This document shows, piece by piece, positions 44,127 through 56,245 of a stretch of DNA of 64,000 nucleotides; position 1 is the first letter of the stretch; the number at the start of each line of letters is the position of its first letter. The notes under the pieces are model-generated. The model saw only the letters and a program-made list of their open reading frames with translations, did no database searches and was not told where the DNA came from. A program made the translations under genes and the position numbers. The DNA is taken from the NCBI RefSeq assembly GCF_001411555.2, contig NC_049910.1:31777150-31841149 (forward strand), given 5' to 3'. The DNA is from Juglans regia. Its lineage: Eukaryota; Streptophyta; Magnoliopsida; Fagales; Juglandaceae.

Positions 44127-46880
44127 TGTTGTCCTTTAATTGGATGCAAAGAACCAACCAAGAATATACCCTCCACTCTAAGTCCAATGCCCCTCATGCA
44201 TTATGGAGTATCTCTTTCACACCTTATTCGACCTTTGGTTTAACAATATGTATTATTTTAGCCTTTCCAACATTCCTAGATATATCTTTCCCAAAAACAC
44301 TTAAGTAACTCGCGTGCACAGAATCTTTTTCTTTTGGTCTCCACATGATGCAGTATAGTGTGTTCTCTTTTCAAGTTTAAAGCCACTTTTTTGAATACCC
44401 TTGGAAAGATCTAGGAGCTTTTCTTATTTCGATACATTGTTATAATGCTTTTTCTTTTTCCTTTGGAAACGCACTCTCACCCAATTTATATTCACGGCCA
44501 GTTCGATCGATCGCCATTGTATAGTCTCACTTTATGTTATATATTAAATATGTTTGAACTTTGGGTCGTGTATGGAGCTAATATTCCAATTAATGGACAC
44601 CCATCTAGGGGCGCATGAGCCAATTCATGTTAGCGAGATATATCAAGTGGCCATGTAAGGATAGGCCGGTTATTACATATTGATTGCTTTTCCATCATCA
44701 TCAATATTCATGTTTTATGACTATATATGATTTATACAAACGAAGACCACATTAAATTACAAGCTGATGAACACCTTTGCTTGAACACCAAGATTATTAT
44801 TTTTCTAAAGTACATAAAATGATAATGATTTGAAACTGAAAAAGAAATTCCTTGTAGAGAAGAGATATATAGACCTATAACTCATGAAGCTAGCGAGCAG
44901 TTTGTTGATTGCTGTGATATATACCGGCTTTTCACCACCAACAGTGACTGTTCTGAATTGGTTCTTTTTAAGAAGAGGTGGATTTTGATCTCCAATTGGT
45001 TCGTTTATATATAAGTGGTAGAGATCTTTGTCTTTTTGTTTTTTAATATTTTCCATGTCGGACTCAAATTTGATCAAGGTATTTACTAATTTCTTTATGA
45101 AAGTTGTGCAACAATCCCGAATAATGTTTCCAAATTAAAAATCCGTCTAGAATGCATGCATGGACTAGGAATTAAAACTTATAAATAGATAAAGGCAATG
45201 TACGTACGTATCAAGAACTCGAATCTTTACATAGCGAAAACTGCACGTCAAGCTAACTTTGGATGACGTTGTGGCGGGTTGAGATGATCATTTGAACTAA
45301 AAATGCTATTCTCTTCATATAATTATAGAAGCCAAAACGTTTGATGATCATTATATATGAGAGTGTTCTAGAGACAAAACTTAAGTACATTAAAACGGCA
45401 CCAGTACCTCCGACTGTCTTATATATGTAGGCTTATCATGAAAAGTGTCATGCAATTAAAAAACTTACACAAATATATTTATAAACGGAATAAGAGCTTA
45501 ATCAATGCTTAGCCTTTCTTTTCATATATATATATATATTCATTATAAGTTGCAATCACAGCTTATAATGTATTTTTCCTAATGCATTATGAAGATCAGT
45601 TGAGCTAGCTAAGTTTCTATTGCATGGTGGTCATTTTCTCGTATGACTTTAGTCCCTACGTATAGTCTACTCTGATTTTTCTACATCAAAACTCTTGCAA
45701 GTCTTTCTAATCAGCGGCCATCTGGAAAATCTGTCAAGATCATTTCATGAATTCCTGAATTGGTTCAGTCCAAATATGATTCTCTAAACACAAATGGCCC
45801 AATCACACTGCCTCTTAGCTACGTACGTACAATAGGTCAAGGATACAAAAATATCCCTTTGGTTTTAGTTACCAAATCTAGAATATTGCTTGGGTTGTTT
45901 AGCCTCGGTACATTCCGCAACCAAATTCACCCTGGATATCAGAAAGATAGAGCCATGCTCTTCACTTCTGTCTCTCCAACCGCGCGCGTATGTCTGATCT
46001 CTTTTCTTTGTTCGGACTTTCTTCAAAAACATACGAATCATAAATGGGAAAAGCTAAAAATTTCCTTTTTGTAGCTTTTCATGAGTTATATTGGAATATA
46101 TATAGTTTATCCCTTGCTATATTATATATATAAGCTGTTAGGGACATAAAACAGCATACGAGCTGGCCATGTCGATTAGCAATATGATGGATTTGGCCTA
46201 ATTGATGTCATTAATCTTAAGCTTGCAATTAATTCTCTATAATATTAATTAATGCTACAAAATTGTACGTTTAAGGTGAGTGGCTCTAGCTAAGAGCCAA
46301 GACGTACGGATACTGCTTTCACTAATTCGTGTCAACTCCAAATTAAAGTCCTCCGTTTGGAAAAGTGAGAATAATATATTGCAAACGTCTTCACTTAATT
46401 TTATGCAGATCAACTTCATTTCGACTGCGCGCGGTTCTGTATATAGAATCGTACTGCCTTAATTTTTATATCCCATCAACATATATCTACATGCATGCAT
46501 TAAATAAATGATTAATGGTGTTGGTGCAGAACTTTATCAAATACTCAGCCAACTTCAGAAGCTTTCTTTATATTACACAGCAGTATTCTAATTCCAACGA
46601 TACGAAGAGCGCAATATTGCGCATGCAGCAGTCTATTTTTGGTAAGATAAAGGAATTAGCATTAGAGCCTTTTATGCATAAACTTCCCCAACATGGTGTA
46701 TTGGAAAATGGAAAATTCTATACACAATACTACCATCTCATTTTTATCCTACTATGTAATTAGATGTGCTAAGTACTATGAAAACAAAGAATCCAATTGA
46801 AAAACTGATTTCCAATATTATGCTTCAAGTATTGTCAAGTAATTTGACAGTGTACGTGCTTTTTAACATGTTTTTTGAAT
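43989..46880. other. Non-coding AT-rich interval
   Basis: A (TA)n run lies at 44089-44124. The longest open frames (44805-45077 minus, 45760-46074 plus) have no recognised motif. An exon-like 110 bp block at ~46530-46640 has AG/GT borders but no known protein. No supported gene. Confidence 0.45.
44089..44124. repeat. (TA)n microsatellite
   Basis: Pure TA run. Confidence 0.95.
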
Positions 46881-47470
46881 GAAAGAATAAGGGCTTATAA
46901 ACTTGCTAATCGGTACTAAAGGGGGATAAAATATTCCAACCCAAATAAATCAGGTCCAGCTCATCTAAGGGCTCTCACTAGAAGATATTAAAGGGAGAGA
47001 TAAGGAAAGGACAAAGAGAAGACAAGGGAAAAGAAATTGTCAGAAGGAATGGAAGGTGGCCATAGAAAGGAAAATGAGAAAGTGGAGAAAATAGGGGTGT
47101 CCACGCAAGAGAAAATGCTAACATTCCTCACCACACCCAAGGCAAGGGATAAAAAGGGATCATACTAGGCGAGAAGGGACTTCGACTTCTTGAGCTTCTT
47201 CAACCTAGCGACGAGAGCTTCAGCTAAGATATCTCCTCCAGCAAATAGATTTTCAACTTTCATTATACAGGGAGAAAGGAGAGACGAGATTGCAAAATAT
47301 TCATGTTATAGTGGACTTCCCCTCCTCAAATGCTCGTGAACGTAGGCATTATATGCTGAACCACATCAATCTGTGTCTCAACCTCTTTTATTTTTTCTGC
47401 ATATATTTTATTTCTCCCCTTTCGATCTGTTGTGCGCTTTTTCGATATTAACAAGTACAATTATAGATAC
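46881..47470. repeat. Probable decayed LTR fragment
   Basis: The segment CGTGAACGTAGGCATTAT... GCTGAACCACATCAATC... TGTGTCTCAACC resembles the U5 part of several plant LTR families. It is preceded by purine-rich sequence (46990-47100). Ends and target duplication were not found, so the boundaries are rough. Confidence 0.35.
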
Positions 47471-47575
47471 GGTACATATAGCAAACTTGATGTGAATTTA
47501 ATATGTGGAATTTGAGAGGCATGCATGAGAACATAGATCTCTTGTGAGTCATGAGGGTAGCCTATTGTACTTATG

Positions 47576-47735
47576 AAAAATGCTATTTATCATCCTTTTT
47601 TACAATAATCTCTACTGTGACATTAAATAACTGATAGATAAATGAAAATTAATAAATAATTTTTTAATCATTTGATGCTACATCAGGAGCTCATGATAAA
47701 AAGATGTTGGTAAAAATGATGATATTAATAGCATC
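47576..47735. mobile_element. Small MITE-like inverted-repeat element
   Basis: The left end AATGCTATTTATCATCC and the reverse of the right end GATGCTATTAATATCATCAT form imperfect inverted repeats about 160 bp apart. No coding. Confidence 0.5.
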
Positions 47736-47740
47736 TCTCT

Positions 47741-48486
47741 CTATATATATATAGATTGGGACTGGGTGTCCGAAAATAAAGTCTTGACCAATCCCCGTGA
47801 TTTAATGGTTGAATCAAGTTTCTCAAACCCCCTATCCATTACAATATATAATTTTGAAAGCTTTTATTCTTGCTTCTATAAAATGATTTACAGGATTTGA
47901 ACCTATAATATATGTACCACGTCTCATACCTCTTTCTTAATTCTTTGACTTGCTAACTAATTGGTAGAACAAATATTTCCCCAAGTTCGAGTTTGCAATT
48001 ACATAAAGCTGGCCGTCATTACAAAGCAACACATGAAGGCTGACTGTGGGCCTGAAAATGGTAGTACCACTGCTGCATGCATGACTTTAAATAAAGCGCG
48101 GCACGTATACGTCTTATAGTACTCTTAGGTACATAGGCAACGCAAAGCCTAATCCGGCCCAATCAAGGTGCTAGAAAACCGAAAACGCTACTTAGCATAT
48201 CAAACTTGACTGAATATGTATTGACTTTTTTTTTTTTTTTTTTCATTTTTTAGATTTTATTTTAATAAAAGTTAGTTATAAAATGATAGAAAGTGAAAAT
48301 AAAAAAAGAAAAAGAAAAAAATGGATGTAAATTTGGTCATGTTTGGTATACTGAGTATATATATAGCAGACCCTTTGTCGTACAAGTTATGATGCCTGAT
48401 CATCATCACCACTTTGACACAAATAGATGGCATCTCATCATGATCATGTTGATTGTTGTTATAACGTGTGCTGCGCAGATAATTAA
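47741..48486. other. Non-coding interval
   Basis: No gene is seen; a long T run lies at ~48228-48243. Confidence 0.45.
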
Positions 48487-48690
48487 GGTTGTGTTTGAAT
48501 GTTGAAATGAGTTGAGTTGAGTTGAGTTGAGATGATAAAATATTGTTAGAATATTATTTTTTAATAATATTATTATTTTGAGATTTGAAAAAGTTGAATT
48601 GTTTATTATATTTTGTGTTGGGATTTAAAAAAGTTGTAATAATAAATTGAGATGAGTTGAGAGATGTTTGGTAACCAAACGAAACCTAAC
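48487..48690. mobile_element. MITE-like element, GAGATGAGTTGAG family
   Basis: It begins GGTTGTGTTTGAATGTTGAA with GAGTTGAGTTGAGATG nearby, and ends TTTGGTAACCAAACGAAACC. The imperfect inverted ends match the element at 23241-23459 read in the opposite direction. About 204 bp, AT-rich core, no coding. Confidence 0.65.
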
Positions 48691-48714
48691 TCTCTCTACC
48701 TATAGCTAGAGCTC

Positions 48715-48950
48715 TTATAATTTGGGACTCACTAATTACTTTTCGGATTTAGATTAGAAAAATATTTCATTTTATTTTATTTTATTATTATAATTTTTTA
48801 AAATTCTTACATAAAATATAATAAAAAATTTAACTTTTTCGAATTTTAATTCAAATTTTTTAAATTATAAAATAATAATAATATTTTTTTCGACTTTTAT
48901 CTTTTATTTAAAATTATTTTATCTCATCTCTAAATCCAAATAACATTTGA
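48715..48950. repeat. Diverged MITE-like copy of the same family
   Basis: The words TTCTTACATAAAATATAATAA, TTTAACTTTTTCGAATTTT and TTATCTCATCTC parallel the element at 23241-23459. Adjacent to the previous copy. Confidence 0.5.
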
Positions 48951-49357
48951 TCAACAAACATGAAAATTAGAAAAGAGCATTCATGGATGATGAAGAATTA
49001 ACGCTGGTCGTTTGCGATTAGCAGCTGATCATGATGATCGAGAGCCAACATTTGAATATTGTGGTACTCAGACGTGTCAATCAGGTTCATTATTATTTTA
49101 TGTACATATATTTTATAGAGACCAAGCCAACATTTATTAGAGAAATAATTAAAGGTAAATTAGGAATAACATGATTAAGATTTATGAGAGATCGATCAGA
49201 AGACTCATCTACTCATTCATTCAAACTTGATTCATACCATTAATCGAACAAAAAACAGTACTCTTAATTCATACCATTAATCGAACTAAGAGAAGTTAAT
49301 TGATGCGCTTAAAATCTTTCAGAGAAATTAGATCATTTTCCTTAAAATGTGTCGTTT

Positions 49358-49395
<38 letters not shown>

Positions 49396-51184
49396 TATAT
49401 ACTAGGTCAAAGTAACGTGCACGTTTGTCTAGTTAGATTAAACAGTTATTTTACAAAAATAATATATTTTTTTTATAAAATTTGTAAAAATAGTTGATAG
49501 CATATATAACTTAGAAGACATTGCTTTAATTTTTATACAAGTAATATAATTAATAGAATATTCCAAAGGAACTTTAACAAATAAATTAACTACTACAATA
49601 AGTACTTTAACAAGATGATTGAGTTTGCATCATCAAGATGATGGTATTTAATGACATGTTTTGGGTCAAATGAGATTTATTTCTCTTTTTTCCTATATAT
49701 TTTGGCTTTGTATTATATTTTGTTGAATAACTATATAACCTCATTGAGAATATTTCACTGTTGTGGTTCTGTTTATAAAATTTTGGTACTTATGATTACT
49801 AACTTGTGAAATTTATGATTTAGATAGTCAGATACTCCAATAATTTTATCTCATTTTATTTTATTGCAGTGCTTTAACCAAACGATCTTCAAAATGGTAT
49901 TAAAAACTTTGAAAAGGTATAAATATATATTAAAATGTTTAAAAGTTTAAATTAATAGTATTTCATTCTAAATGTTTAAAGAAATACATACTGCACCTTG
50001 GAATTATCCTTTTTTTTTAATAGAATTATATATATATTTTTATTTTTTATGCTTTTCCCTGCAGAGCCATTATACACACGCACGCACAACAAGTTGGAGA
50101 GCTATTATGCACACGCACGCACAATATATATTAATGCACAACAAGCCATTAATAGAGTTATATATAGAGATTAACTTCAAACTGGTTGGGTGTTGTTCTC
50201 CTTTTACACCCTTCAATAAAATGTGGACACGTAAGAGACTCATAAGATTTACGATAGGTGTGAACGTTTCCTTCTTCCTTCTTTCCCAATCCTCCCCTCT
50301 CTCCCTTGTCCCTTTCTCTCCTCACTCTCCCCCGTCTTCCAAAATCTCTCTCTCCTCTCCTATCTTCTCCTCTCTTCTCCTCTGTCGAACACATTTAAAC
50401 CCATCTCTGTCTATAGTTTTTGAACTCATTTAGGTAGATTTCTAACAGAGATTTCGAACAAACACATCTTCCTCATATGGATTGGAACCACTCCAGACAT
50501 TTTAGCAAGTACCTGTTTTATCTTCATTGAAATTTCCTGCCAAGATGAAACTCTTCATAAAAGTTTCGTCATTGTAATCCGTATTGAAATTTTCTCATCT
50601 TCACTTATAGTGAATATTTTAAACTGTTCAGTAAGAGCAAACACCATATGGGAAGTATTTTCTCATCTTCACTTGTTGATGGAGTATTTTAGTGAGAGAG
50701 AGAGAGGGTGTGACAAGGGGGCTTCGATTCAGACTTTCGAGGGAGAGAGATATAGTATTTTAGTGTGAGAGAGAGAAAGAGAGCGGAGGGAGAAAGGTTC
50801 GAGTCTCTGCTTGACGAGGAGGGAGATAGGGGAGAGGATATTGGGTTGGGCTGGGGAAGAAGACGAAAGTAATGAAAAATTAATGCAGATTCTCTAGATG
50901 CAATTGTATCATTAATTTGGTTAAAATCCTACGTGCTTTTTTATTATTGGTTTGGTGTAAAATAGTGAAAGTCACCCGTTCAGTTTCTAGCGCTTCCCTT
51001 ATATATATTGCCATTAACTTTAACGAAAACAAGAAAAAAAAACGTTAAAATAAGAAATTCCGTCTTATACACACTTTATATATATAGATAGATATGTATA
51101 TATATATCCATATTTGGTTCTGTATAATAAATATGGGCCAATATCAAATTATATATAGTAATGCTTTGTTACTTTAAACCAACG
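48951..51184. other. Non-coding AT-rich interval
   Basis: A (TA)n run lies at 49359-49392. A pyrimidine-rich segment at 50270-50395 and GA-rich segments at 50694-50790 occur. No supported gene. Confidence 0.45.
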
Positions 51185-51244
51185 CACTACAAGAAATTAT
51201 TGGAGACGAAATTTAAATCGTCTCAAAAAATGGATGGCTTTATA

Positions 51245-51605
51245 AAAACATCTGAACGGTTAAAAATCCATTCGAACCAAATCTTCTATGATGAATTAAG
51301 TCGTCTCAAAACGTCAAAACCATTCGAATTTTCAAAAATACGTTTGAACCTAGAATTAATGTTTGTTCGAATGGTTTATAATTTATTTGAATGATAATCT
51401 TGGCAGAAGAGTAATTTATTTTGGCGGAGAAAGTTTAAATCCGTTCGAATATAAATTGGTTCGTTCGAACAGGAAAGATTTGGTGGGAAAGATTTGGCGA
51501 GAAGGTTACAAGCTCGTTCAAACACAACATTTATGCATTTGAACAGAACATTTGATGGAAAATTAAGTTAAAATTGGCAAGAATTTTTTTAAACCCTGTT
51601 CGAAC
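51245..51605. repeat. Copy 2 left subterminal TTCGAA-motif array
   Basis: CATTCGAACC, TGTTCGAATGG, CGTTCGAATAT and CGTTCGAACAGG occur along with TTTGAAC and TTCAAAC variants. Confidence 0.7.
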
Positions 51606-51959
51606 AGAATATAAAATATTTACTAATTCATAAATTAATTTTATTTAATTAATGTAAAAATATTTTAGTGATTTATTTTATGTTAAATAAATATTACGTA
51701 TAGTGTCATTTTTTATATTATTGTGAATGGTAAGTAAAATTAAAAAAAAAACATAATTAACAATAAACAAGTTATCAAACACTAAAAATAAAAACCATAC
51801 ATTAATTGCATCCCAAAAATATAATGTATGGCAGGAATATAATGTATGACTATTTGAATATTTAAATTAATTATACAAAATACAAATAATTATAATTTTC
51901 CATACAAAAAAGCACATTTAATTCAAATAAAAGATATACACTACTAGGTCAGATCGTGT

Positions 51960-53160
51960 AGCACCCGCCTCGACTCCAACAATGCGTGCCTCAATATCAA
52001 TCATTCGAGACATGAGTTTCGACACAGTCTCTGTGAGGGTGACCTGGATTGCATCAATGATCTTTGATGTATGTGCGCGCATCTATGCACGCATGATATC
52101 TGCAATCTCCTCACGAGTAGCACTGTGTGATGCACCATGTGTAGATGCCTCACCAGATACGCCTTGTGCACCTCCCTAAGTGTCAACCGCCTCTGTAGAG
52201 GTGCACGAATACGAAATCTGGAGTGTCCGATGCTACGAGACAAGGTCGTCAAGTTGATCGGTCTAATCGGCTCCCGAACATGCTTAAACTCATATGGTTT
52301 GACTCCTTTCGCTAAAATTCATCGTGTGAGCATGACTCCAAACGGCAATATATCTGTCATAAATTGTTTTTGATAAGTACAAATATTATATATATATCAA
52401 AATGAGTAACTAAGTACACTGAATAAAATAAAACTCTACCTATCGTAATATAGGTGGTCTCTGATCGAATCATAGCGAATATATATCTCGCTAGGTCGAT
52501 AGGCACTCCACGAGCGACTCATAACATAAATTATGCCCAATCCATGCTCACCTCACTCTTGTGCAGTCGAGGATCGATGTTGTTGGCTATTATAATGTTC
52601 ATTATCTTGAAAAAACTAGATAAGTTCACATGTTTGATGCTCTTGCTCCCATCATAGAAAAGAGCATCTAGACCCACAACCAACTGACGAACCTCGTGAT
52701 TAGCAAGGCCATCAATCTCATCAGGCATCACAGTATCCCCTTCCTCTACAATCTCTCCATCACCTATAGGTGTAAACTCTCTAGGCACCACGTTAGGATA
52801 TGTAGTGGGCAGTCGAGAGATACCTAAAAAATCAGCAATTGCATCAACTAAGAATCGTACTGAGATGCCTCGGACAGAGAAAGTGTATGCGTCATCCTCC
52901 TGGCTGGCACGATCAAGTTCTCTATAGAACTTAGATACAATATTGATGTAGAAAACTATATTGTCCGTCACTTCATCCTTCTGATCGATGATCGGTGTCC
53001 AACCACGATCGAGAAAGATAAATGTGAGAGAATGTCTCTCCCACAGAAGATCCCTAAAATCATCTATATTCACCTGCCTCTCCAACAAAATAGTCCTCTC
53101 TCATACTTCTTTGCTAGATGATTGCTCTGACGCAACTCGCTTCTTTCCCCGAGAAGCCAT
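51960..53160 (-). pseudogene. Copy 2 minus-strand transposon gene (plant transposon protein family)
   Basis: The ATG at 53160 gives MASRGKKRVASEQ, a basic start like copy 1. A TGA stands at codon 20, and the frame then continues through 53088-52531: FRDLLWERHSLTFIFLDRGW, KFYRELDRA, YTFSVRGISVRFLVDAIADF, and DEIDGLANHEVRQLVVGLDA. The similarity shifts frame near 52520 (GVPIDLARYIFAMIRSETTY). It is then interrupted by a ~95 bp GT...AG segment and resumes at ~52360 with LPFGVMLTR and PYEFKHVREPIRP. The motifs parallel copy 1's gene, but the nucleotide sequence is much more diverged than the rest of the element. The GT...AG segment is a possible intron that copy 1 seems to lack. The role is unknown. 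Confidence 0.7.
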
Positions 53161-53271
53161 TGGAATGACGCTAAATTTATGATATAAAATTAAGGACAAT
53201 AATTAAGAAATATCATAATTATAATTAGATCAAGGTAATTATATCTATAAAAAAATTAAAATAAAAATGTA

Positions 53272-53415
53272 CCGTTCGAATGCTTAACAACACGTTCCAA
53301 CGATGTTATAGTGTGTTCGACCGGTAATAAATTTCCGTTCGAATCGTCTTATTGTAGTTCGATTGATAACCAATTCTATGCAGATCGAACGTCTACGACA
53401 TGTTCAAACGAAGAT
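53272..53415. repeat. Copy 2 internal TTCGAA-type array, left of AT spacer
   Basis: GTTCGAATGC, GTTCGACCGG, CGTTCGAATCG, AGTTCGATTG and GATCGAACG lie upstream of the minus-strand gene. More decayed than in copy 1. Confidence 0.55.
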
Positions 53416-53757
53416 TTTTGGTTCAAAATCGGCAATGGCCATTGCCAAAACCATAAATAATCAGTTTAGAGCTATCTTGTTTCCTCCCACAACAACAATG
53501 AGAGGCTGAGATGACCATAGATTCATCCCGTCCTCCATTTCCATCCAACTACGGGATTGAAATAGGATTTTTTTTAAAACTCCATTTTCAACTGATTTAA
53601 AACATGTTTTAGGATAAATTAATCAGTAAAAACAGTTGAGAGAGGACATACATGTTGTGGGTTGGAGAGTGGTGGTGGACGGTGGCTTTAACGGTGGCGT
53701 TTGGCAAATCGTGGCACTGGAGCGGTAGAGTGGGAGAAAGGATTTTGCGTTCTACTT

Positions 53758-54372
53758 TTAAGATACTTATACTTAATTATTATATACTTATATTTATACT
53801 GATACTTATATGCTACTTATATATATTTGTTAACTTATATTATAGTTAGATATACAACTATAATATATAATATACTTATATATTTATAACTATCGTATAA
53901 TATATTTATATATAATACATACTTATAAGTATAAGATCAATACATATACTTAGACTAATAAGAAGATATATCATTTATTTACTTATATATAGTTATACTT
54001 ACATATATAGTTATATATATATACTACTATATAATTATATACTACTATATATATTTGTTCACTTATACCATAGTTAGATATACAACTATATCTACTTATA
54101 TACTACGATATATTATACTTATATAATATAATCTTATATAATATACTTGTAATACTTATATGGGTGTACTATATAAGTATATAGTCTTGTACACTACTAT
54201 ATCCTTATCTGCTACTATATATTTAGACTTATATATATATTCTTAACTTATATTATACTTATTAACTTATATAGATATTCTTAACATAAATATTAAGTGT
54301 TCTACATACCTATACTTTTATATATATAGTAATCAAATTAGATATATAATAAAATTAGATATATATATATAT
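53758..54372. repeat. AT-rich spacer in copy 2
   Basis: It is composed of ACTTATA/TATACTTAT-type short repeats; the unit is different from copy 1's minisatellite, but it sits in the same place between the divergent genes. Confidence 0.75.
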
Positions 54373-54377
54373 ATTGT

Positions 54378-54645
54378 ATGTTCAAACTGCCCATTATCCC
54401 TGTTCGAATGGTTCAATTACCTGTTTGAATGGAAATTTACAGAGTTCAAACGTATATAATATGTTAGTGCCATTGATAAGCTGAGGCGGGATCAATTTGC
54501 CCCATATTACACTTTCAATTATCCGTTCGAATGTCTATAATTGACGTTCGAACGGGTGTGAGCTGAATTTATCCAGACAGGAAATGTTTCTCGCTTCCCT
54601 ATTTTTGGGTTCGAACGGTTAGTAAATTATGTTCAAATGGGAAAA
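54378..54645. repeat. Copy 2 internal TTCGAA-motif array, right of AT spacer
   Basis: TGTTCGAATGG (~54403), CGTTCGAATGTC (~54523), ACGTTCGAACGGG (~54543) and GGTTCGAACGG (~54608), plus TTTGAATGG variants, lie upstream of the GA-rich leader. Confidence 0.7.
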
Positions 54646-55689
54646 TAAGACGTCCAGAAGCACAAACGTGCTGGACATTTGGAAAAATTGGTTCCTTAAG
54701 ATACAGAGAGCGTGAGGGAGAGAGAGACCATAAGAGGGACTGTGAGAGGGCTGGACACCAACTCTTTCTTTCTCTTCAAATTGGTAAGTTTTTTTACTTT
54801 AATATTCTATTTCCATGGGATTGTTTTATTAACAAACTCAAATTTATGTTCTCTTAAACTCAAATTAGTTATTTTCTCCCATTTTTGAACAAAAGATTAA
54901 TGTTAGAAGAATATATTTGTGTTTAGATGTGAGAAATATGTAAATATATTTGTGTTTGGACGTGGGAATATATTTGTATTTTTTAATAAATATGAAAATA
55001 TATTTGTGTTTGGCTGTGAGAATATGAAAATATATTATATTTGTGTTTGTATAATGTTTGTGAAATATGCATCTTATGAATTTGTGTTTATCCTATGAAT
55101 GTGTTCTCTGAGATGATGTTTGTCTCTATTCCGTGTCTAGAATCTGGATTGCAACCTTTCAAACATAATAATTCTCCATTCAAACGCGTTATCCTGTTCG
55201 AACAAACTTGAAGTGTTCGAATGAGTGTACTCCTATGTTGTAATACTTAAACTCAAATTTAATACTTAAAATATGATTTATTAAAAACTATAAGGTATAA
55301 TTAAAAAATAAGAAACGTAAGATGGACATTAATACTTAAATTTGAATTAATACTTAAAAGATAACTTATTAAAAACTATAAGGAATTACAAAAAAAATAA
55401 GTAAATTATAATTATAATTAATACTTAAAAAATGATTTCCCATAAGATTTATTAATACTTAAATTAGAATTAATACTTAAATGATAATCGAGTTAAAAGC
55501 TATAAGGTATAATTAAAAAATACCCTAATTTAAATTATAATTAATACTTAAAAAATAAGAAACATATAAATTATCTCTCACTTAAGTAATTATTAATACT
55601 TCTACTTATATATATTATTGGTGATTTAGAATGTAATAGTTGTAGGAGTTGGTTTACTAGTTAGGAGCTAGATGGATTTCAGAGTTATT

Positions 55690-56050
55690 TTATATGCAAT
55701 TGAACCTTAGACTCGTTTGAAAGTTGTGGCCAAACATTCTCTTAAAGAATATTTAGGTGCAATTCTTGAATTGTCCAAAGTGGACAGTTTGAGATTCTAT
55801 CATCTATATGGCAGATATATTCAGTTTAAAATCTTGTGTTAGTCAAGTTTGGTTCAGTGTTTCCTTACATTCTTCGGGTATGTCGTCCGTAAGTTGTTCA
55901 CCCCATGAATAGGGTCAATGACTTATCGTGACTAGCATACTTGGAGAATTGCAGGAAAATATTACCAAAATTTTAACTAACATTAGAGTTTAAATTCAAT
56001 ATATATGCGATATAGATGATAGTCTCTCGAAAGGGATATGACCAACTACC
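55690..56050 (+). promoter_or_regulatory. Copy 2 conserved non-coding leader block
   Basis: It matches copy 1 at 33505-33870 through words such as TTGTGGCCAAACATTCTCTT and CTTACATTCTTCGGGTATG, without an open frame in either copy. Confidence 0.55.
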
Positions 56051-56245
56051 TTATCAAAATAGAAGCATTATCCATGAAAAGATTCTTGTAAATGTTTATC
56101 CCATAAATTAGGTTTTTTTTTATAGACAGACGACGAGTAATGGAAATACAATGGAGATGTGTTGGATGTTGTTGGGAGATAGACTTGGGCGAGACTATAA
56201 GGAGTATGCACAAGGGCAGAATTTTTTATAGAGTTTACTCCTCGC

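Noticed and set aside
44805..45077. Minus-strand open frame of 90 codons (contains TVTVGGEKPVYITAINKLLA)
   Set aside because: Composition looks protein-like in the middle, but there is no recognised domain, partner exon or splice evidence; kept only as an unexplained frame.
45760..46074. 104-codon plus-strand frame
   Set aside because: No recognised motif, no conserved context; consistent with chance in AT-rich DNA.
50158..50433. Overlapping frames in the CT-rich block
   Set aside because: Composition-driven by the pyrimidine run; no domain.
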